From Mesostigma viride (lineage: Eukaryota > Streptophyta > Mesostigmatophyceae > Mesostigmatales > Mesostigmataceae), in NCBI GenBank assembly GCA_009746045.1, contig RPFO01000080.1:788920-852919 (forward strand): a DNA stretch of 64,000 bases. The letters run 5' to 3'. A model generated the notes under the pieces. That model ran no database searches. It was given only the letters and a program-made list of their open reading frames with translations, and was not told the origin of the DNA. Each line of letters begins with the position of its first letter. Positions within the stretch are counted from its first letter, which is position 1. The position numbers and the translations under genes were made by a program. This document shows, in pieces, positions 57,601 to 64,000 of the stretch.

Positions 57601-60600
57601 CGCCCAGCACGCCAGCAGGACGGTGACCAGCGTGCACCCGCACGACCTCGCCAGGCGCTGCAGGCCGGACATTACGTATGCGGGCACCTCGAGGGGGAAG
57701 GCCTCGCCTCGGAAGCTCTGCAGCGCCGGGCGTGGGCGATCGGTGGGCAGGGTCAGCAGAGGGGGCGCGCCGGCGAGTGCCGTTCGCCAGTATTTGAGTT
57801 GCCGCTCGGCTTCCCCGCTCTTGGCCAGCCAGCTCCGCTGCCAGGCCGCGTAGTCCTGGTACGTGAGGGGCAGCCGCGGCAGCAGCGACGACACCAGCAC
57901 GCGAAGGCGAGACGCCTCGGATGCACTCACGCGGCTTCCCCACCAGTGCCCAGCATGACCCTCACTGCCTGCTGACTCCCCACCAATCTGCCCAGCGTCA
58001 TCGGCATCCCGTGCTGCTCCCCGGCACGCATCGTAGCACACGCACAGCTCTCGCTGCAGGATGCCCACCGACGTCGCGTCGCTGATGGCATGGTGGCGGG
58101 TGAGCAGGAAAAGGTGGCGGTCACGGCTCAGCGTCACTACCAGTGCGCGCATGAGTGGGCCGCGGTACAGGTCAAAGGGAGCATCTGCTGAGGCACGCAG
58201 CAGTCGCCGGCATTCGTCAGCAACCACGTCCGGCACCCCTTCCTTTTCCTTCTCACAGGCACCATTGCAACCCACGACAACGGCCCCCTGCCCATCATCA
58301 AATTTCCAAGTCCCCAAACCCGTCTGCCTCTCCCTTCTTCTACTATGACCATGGCCATGCTGATCTTGTCCACCCACATCCCCACCAGAGCCGCCCCCGG
58401 CCCCAAACCCCTCCAAGTCCACCACCATGAAATCAAACTCAAACTCCTCCAATGGAACCACCACGGAGTATGCCAGCGGCGACTGCCCTCTATCAACCCC
58501 CTTGCCCGCCCCTACCCCCCCTTTTCCCCTTCCTTCCCCAGCCGCCAACCGAAAGTGGCTGCGCAGCACATCGTGGCGCGCCGCCAGCATAGCCACGCTG
58601 GCCCGCAGGCACCCTGCATCCAAGGGGCCCGCCAGCTCCCACAGCAAGGGGACGTGATAGACGGGGCTGGTCGGCGCCAGGCCCGCAATCGCCAGCAGGC
58701 CTTCCTGGCCGAACGAGGCAGGACCCACCAACTCCCCGCGGGTAATGCCGGCAGCCGCACCCTCATGCGAGGCCAAACCCGAAGATGTGTCAGCATCGGA
58801 TGCTGACATGCCGGCGGGGCTCGCATTTGCCGGCATCCACCCAATAGCCTTTCCCTCCCCTGAAGCAAAAGGAGGTGTGGCTGAGGATCTGCCGGCAGTA
58901 ACGTAGGGTGGCAGGGACTGCCGATCCAGCACCGCAGCCACTTCCCCAGCCATGATGGGTGCAGCGTGGACGGTGCCTGTGGCCTGGGGAGGACCAGCAG
59001 AGGGCGCACTGCCGGGTATTGAACCCACGGGGTCTGAGCAGTTTGGGCCCAGAGCCGATGGGCCATTGAAACTACCACTGTCACCGCCCCCGCCGCTGCC
59101 TCCCCGCGATTCTATCAGCGTCGCCAGTTCCTTCAAACTGCCCGCCGTCAACACGTCTGCCACCGACACGCCCGCGCAGGGGAAGAGCTGATTCAGCCCG
59201 CGTGTGACAGCAATGGCACTGAGCGAGTTGCCGCCCACCGCCAAAAAGTTGTCGTCCCGTGAGAACACCGGGTTATCCTGACCGCCACCACCACCGCAGG
59301 CAGCAGCGCCCGCACCCGTCATAACCCCGTTTCGCTCCGTTCTTTGATGGATGCCTAGACTTGCCCTTTCGTTTGCCCTTTCGCTTGCCATGGCAGCCCC
59401 AGACGCAATGCCACTCTGCGCAGCATTTGGTGGAAGGTCAGTGCCTTGGAGGCTGCCTTGCACGTTGTCAGAAAACGCTGGTTGAACCGCCCCCATGGTA
59501 GGCAGTGCCCCCCCCACCCCCCCTTGATGTTGTGACGTCGCCAGCTCCTGCCTCCACACACGCTCGACCGCCGCCTCCACGCCCCCCACCAGCCGATGGT
59601 CAGCGCCCGCGCGCGCGTGCCGCCGCGGCAGCGGGGTGCACGCCTCGAGCAAGGCAGCCAGCTGGCGCCGCTGCGCCTTGCCGATGGCAGTGGTGGGCAG
59701 CGCGTCGAGCAGGTAGAAGGCGGAGGGCACCTTGTGGGGGGCCAGGTAAGAGAGGCACCACGCGACCAGCGCCTCGTGGGTCAGGGGGAGGTCACCGGCA
59801 TCACCGCCATCCGCCTCACATGATGACGCGGCGCCATCAACCCCGTCAATTATTGTCTCGCCGTCCGCTTTCTCTCCCTCACCCTTTCCCTTTCCCTGTC
59901 CATCGGTGTTCATTACACCCTCCCCTGAGGCCCCTTCCCCTTCCCTCCCATGAAACGCTGTCGCAATCGGGTTCTGCCCTTTCCCATCCTCTCGCTGCCC
60001 GTCTGCGGTTCTCGACTGCCCTCCACCACTCTCGTTCACCATCTCTCCTGCCCCCTTTACGGCGCTCGCCTGACCCCTATTCCCGTTCGGCTGTCCCTCC
60101 CTACCCCCGCCCGGCCGCAGCACCAGCGCCGCGAGCACCCGCTCGTTGTATATGGCGTCCGACCCCCCCACCACGGCGGCGCGCGCCACGCGCGGGTGCG
60201 CCTCGAGCGCCGCCTCCACCTCGGCGGGGAGCACCTTGGCGCCGCCGCGCTGGATCACGTCCTTGAGGCGGCCCGAGAGCGACAGGTGGCCGTCGGGGGA
60301 GAAGGAGCCCAGGTCGCCCGTGCGCAGCCAGCGGTAGCGGCGCCAGGCCCGGTCACTTTCATAGCAACTGTTACGAGGCTCGTCCGAGCGAGCCATGTCC
60401 AAGGAATGCTGGCTAGGGTCCAAGCACATGCTATTATTAGCACGATCATGCAAGCGATCCGGAAGCACAGGGCATGACTGGCTGCCTGTATTGACAGCAC
60501 TATCGCCAGGACTCCGCCAGGACTCCGCCGCCATGTCGGCACCGTTACCATCCCCGAGGGCACGCAGTGCTACCCCACTACTACACTCCCCTTTACAACA

Positions 60601-61158
60601 CTCCCCCCTACAACACTCCCCCCTACAACACTCCCCACCAGGCATGGCCAAAATCCTCCCCATCCCATGATCACCCCCCCATTTCAACCCCAAGCTAGCC
60701 CATTCCCCCTCCCTCCCCCGACATGCCTCCGGTACTGCCCCACCCCCATGCATCCACTCGCCCTCGGGCTCCTCAATGAACTCAGGCAAGAAAGCCGCCC
60801 TGCTGGCATCCGGGTCGTCTCGGTACCCCCCCATAACCCCGGGGCCCCGCACGCACACTTCCCCCTCCACCCCAGGTTCCCGGGTCAGCCGGGCCCTCCG
60901 AGCCCTCAAGCCCCGGCTGTCCGCATCGTGCTGCCTGGCCTGTTGCGTGATGCCACTTGGGTGCTGAGAAATCTGCGGACCCCCGCCTGCCACAGTACCG
61001 CTGCTGTCTTCCCTGGTGCTAGCACCTGAACCAGCGCCACCCCCATGCTGCCTAGTTTTCGTCGTCATGGCACCATGATTATCGCCACTGCCATCATCTT
61101 TAACTCTGGCACCTGGGTTCCGACACCTGCCACCCCCTTGCTCAATACCATCATCACC

Positions 61159-61232
<74 letters not shown>

Positions 61233-61248
61233 TATCATCGTCATCAGT

Positions 61249-61297
<49 letters not shown>

Positions 61298-63477
61298 CTG
61301 CCATCATCCAACTTCCTGGCGCCCTGACCGAAATTCCCCTTATTGCCATAACCGTGTTCGTAATCGTCGTCGTCGTAACGGCTGCCAGCCCCCGGCGCGT
61401 CCTCCTTCACCAAGATCGCCACATCCAGAATCCCCACGGGCACACCCACCGTGTCATGCCGGCGGGCCGCCGGCGGTGGTGGATTGCACGCGATATACCC
61501 TGCCTCGGTCTGCGCATACCCATTTAGTACCGGCGCCCGCAACACCCGCTCCATTCGCTCCGCAAACGCGACCGACAACGCTTGGCTGCCCACACGCAGA
61601 AACCTCATCTGGCCAGCAGGCCAGCAAACCCCGGGGTCGGCCTCCGCCGCGTCCGCCATGAGCGAGTACTGCGTGGAGGACCCGGTGTGCCAGGTGGCAG
61701 CGTGCCGGCGCGCCAGGGCGAAGGTGACCAGGGGGTCCCCAGGGACGCTGAGTGTCAGGACCAGCCGACCACCGGACGCCACGCTCTGGAGAGCAGCATA
61801 AAATGCGTGCCCGTGGAACAGCGGCATGGTCATGACGATGCCATCGGTCCCCGACAGTGACATGAAACGGGCCATCGTGGTCGCGTACAGCCACAGCTGG
61901 CGGTGGGTCACGGGCACACCCTTGGGCGTGAGGCCCTCAGTCCCTGAGGTGTACATCAGGAGCGCCACATCATCGGGGTCAGGGTTGATTGGAAAAGGTC
62001 CATTTACGTGCGGTCCCTTTGAAGCCGCTGGTCCGCTCAGGTAGGCTCCATTTGCAGGGACAGATCCGTCCACGTCAGCTCCCGTCTTGTCTCGCTCGGT
62101 GGGTGGGGTTTCCCCTGTGTATGTGGCCGGGCGCGACGGGGACCTGTCAGGGTTGGCTCGTGAGGGCCAGCTGCTAGTACTGGCGTCGCCACGGCCCCAG
62201 CCTTCCCATTCCAACCCCTCTTCTAAATCCCCTTTGCCTCCCCGGCCTTCCAAAATCCCTTCTAAATCCCTCTTGCCGTCCCCGTCCCCCATTGGGAGAA
62301 AACGGTGACACATGGGGGTGAACACCGGCCGCATGTCGAGTGTAAACCTCGATAAGAGGCGGCCTTGCGAAGCCGTAGGAAGATGAGGGTGGTCCTGGCA
62401 GCATGGGCCAGATTGGATGTCACAGCCCGGCCCTTGCGTGCCGCCATCGGCATGCCCCCCCTTGGCCCCCACCTTGACCGTGCAACTATCATCATGGCCC
62501 CCTACTACGCGTGCCTTATTATTACCATCGCCCTGCCTGAGCGCATACGGACCATCCACGGCCCGCCAGCTGGCACCCTCCTGACCTTCCGGCGCCGCCG
62601 CCACCACCGCGACGGACCAGATGGCCACCCCCAGCTCCTCACATGCGTGCAGGAGGGCCGGGTGGCTATCGTTACAATAGGAAAACGCGTCCTCGCTTCT
62701 TGGCTGCTGCGGTAATGCAGGCAGACTGGACACGTGGCAGCCAGCTAGGGGGGCGTGAGAGGAATCAGCATAAGGGGAATCAACGAGGACGAACCGGGCG
62801 CCACTGGCACGCAGGAAACGCTTGAACTCAGTGGAGGTGAGAGACGGGTCCAAGGGGCTCGCGGCAGCACCAGCAAACGTCACTCCAAACACGGCGGGCA
62901 GCATTTCCGCCACGTTGCGCATCACAACCGCCACAAACTCGCCCCGGCCAACTCCCAGGCCGGCCACCTGGCAGGCCGCTTGCTCGCTCAACGACAGCAG
63001 CGTCCGCCGGGATAATGCTACCACCCGGGATGACGGCAGGACATTGCCATGATGCGGGGGGGCGGAAGGTTCGCGCGTTGCACCATCGCCGTACGCGATG
63101 ATTACTGGTTCGTCGGCTGTGAGGGACAGCTGGCAGTCGTCGTCAAGATTATCGAGGCCAAAGCTCCTCCTATGCGTGCTAGCCACGCATACGCCGGCGT
63201 CTCCCGGTTGGGCTGATGGCGTGGGAAACCCTACGCTGACTGCGGCGGGAGAAGCCGGCATTTTGCCCGACACAGGCGCCAACCGCTGTTCCCGTATCAG
63301 CTGGCGCATGCGTTCTTCCCGGCAAGCTCGTGGAAGCCCAAACGCAACGAGAGATTTCAGCGTTTGCGGCATCTCGTTGCCCGACATATGTATGGACATC
63401 CATGGATGAACACCACTAGGCTGTGGCGGGATCGACGACCGTACCGCTGGCGCCATGATACCGCGCGGACCCTCCAT
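51664..63477 (-). CDS. NRPS-like synthetase A-PCP-C-A-PCP fused to an acyltransferase-3-type membrane domain
   Basis: One intron-free frame of 3937 codons. A1 (about 120-1270): MYTSGTEGLTPKGVPVTH near 503, LNGYAQTEAGYIACNPPPP, RTGDLG near 1052, LKDVIQRGGAKVLPAEVE and PTTAIGKAQRR near 1265; closest in look to Pcs60/AAE3 acyl-CoA ligases. PCP1: DNFLAVGGNSLSA near 1410. C (about 1587-2200): HHAISDATS near 1794 (HHxxxD kept, final Gly is Ala), YQDYAAW, VVGYFVNPLAI. A2 (about 2318-3110): FTSGSSGPPKPVVLSH near 2530, NLFGASETGGD near 2857, YCTGDIA, GRADAQAKVRGF, LSNGKVDRA near 3105. PCP2: DDFFALGGHSLNAM near 3220. C-terminal about 470 residues: NISRFLWSYYVVAVHFGH then about ten hydrophobic segments and GEASLPTYLFHPYVL, as in AT3/OafA- or OpgC-type acyltransferases. 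It should activate two acyl or amino acids, join them, and pass the product at a membrane. Ala, Asp and Glu runs interrupt both A domains. Confidence 0.9.
61145..61300. repeat. Coding microsatellites (ATC)n and (AGC)n in the first A domain
   Basis: On the coding strand these give about 17 Ala followed by an Asp run of about 30 residues (about residues 726-775), inserted between the A5- and A7-type motifs of adenylation domain 1. The run keeps frame, so it is tolerated. Similar Glu/Asp runs lie at about 55205-55305 in the second A domain. Confidence 0.9.
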
Positions 63478-64000
63478 GTTATGATACTAGTGTATCATCA
63501 CTAGTTCATTTAACCGGGCCCGCGGGCGCCTAGGCTGTTCGTTGAGCCAAACAGGAATATTCCCAACAGGAAAAATCCAAACAGTAATGGAATCCAATAC
63601 ATCAACTATGGTTAATTGTTGCTCACGATGAAGCGCAATAGGCCACGGGGCACTGCTACGAGCAAAGCATCTTCACATGGACCCCCATACGTATGGCACG
63701 AATTGAACATGAACACCTGCCGGCCGTAAATGCGGAACCTAGAATCTTCGACCCGTAACATGAGCGAGACTCGGGTCACATGATCAGCTGCGTAATGGGC
63801 TGGCAGCTGGTGAACCGGGCCCCGTTAGGCCGCCAAATGCAACGGGCCTTGCGTAAGGTCTTGGCTCTCTCCGAGACTCTCCGAGCCGCAACTGCCTGTT
63901 TGTAATTACGCCTTCATTGAAATTAGTCATGTCGACGCTCCGCGATATGCACTTGTTTTTACCAGCACATTGCAGTTATAGTCATTGCAGCTGTCAGATC
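63478..64000. other. 5' flank of the NRPS-like gene
   Basis: Immediately before the start codon is a palindrome-rich stretch (gatactagtgtatc within 'atgatactagtgtatcatcactagt', 63481-63506). The rest is unremarkable single-copy-like DNA with no recognisable promoter element or gene. Confidence 0.5.

Noticed and set aside
51782-63000. Many 60-390 codon frames overlapping the NRPS-like gene on both strands
   Set aside because: The GC-rich codon use of the 3937-codon gene keeps other phases open; none has a domain, while the minus main frame carries ordered NRPS motifs.

Overview
This is a repeat-dominated stretch of a large eukaryotic nuclear genome. The evidence is intron-poor GC-rich genes in AT-richer surroundings, Copia-type LTR retrotransposons, LINE fragments with target-site duplications, hAT-, piggyBac- and CACTA-like DNA transposons, and very long microsatellites. 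A protist or alga with an expanded genome (for example a green alga) fits best; this is inference, and no ribosomal, tRNA or organelle marker is present to name the lineage.

Two host genes are well supported. At 5044-8256 (+) lies an HTTM-family (vitamin K gamma-carboxylase-like) multi-pass membrane protein. At 51664-63477 (-) lies an uninterrupted 3937-codon gene for an NRPS-like enzyme, A-PCP-C-A-PCP, ending in a polytopic acyltransferase-3-like membrane domain instead of a thioesterase or reductase. That fusion is the strongest candidate for an undescribed system.

The region between them is a nest of mobile elements that can be unpacked by target-site duplications (TSDs). (1) An old, frameshifted Copia-like element A runs 12535-13903 and continues at 31726-36272; its gag carries a 2.6 kb CAA tract. 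(2) A hAT element (13904-15175, 8-bp TSD GCCCCCTC) sits in A. (3) A 16.5 kb Copia element B (15178-31720, minus strand, 698/702-bp LTRs, 5-bp TSD CTGGC) landed across the hAT right end. (4) An 8.5 kb DNA transposon E (20366-28851, 3-bp TSD CTG) split the gag zinc knuckle of B. E contains a 172-bp satellite, two or three genes, a 0.6 kb near-perfect inverted repeat and about 1.5 kb of G-rich hexanucleotide arrays. (5) Downstream, a gag-only Copia element C (36769-41255, 744-bp LTRs, TSD AAGGT) carries a further DNA element F (36929-38648, TA TSD) inside its 5' LTR.

Other elements are a piggyBac-like non-autonomous element (8877-11398, TTAA), two copies of a LINE whose 3' part encodes a restriction-like endonuclease region (47.0-49.2 kb), a SINE-like insertion in one of them, and two 'half-LINE' elements carrying only an L1-ORF1-like domain (41.7-43.0 and 49.4-51.0 kb). 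Many short copies end in a hairpin plus a TTAATTAA-type tail. The remaining DNA (2.4-5.0, 43.1-47.0, 51.0-51.6 and 63.5-64.0 kb) shows nothing I can call a gene.
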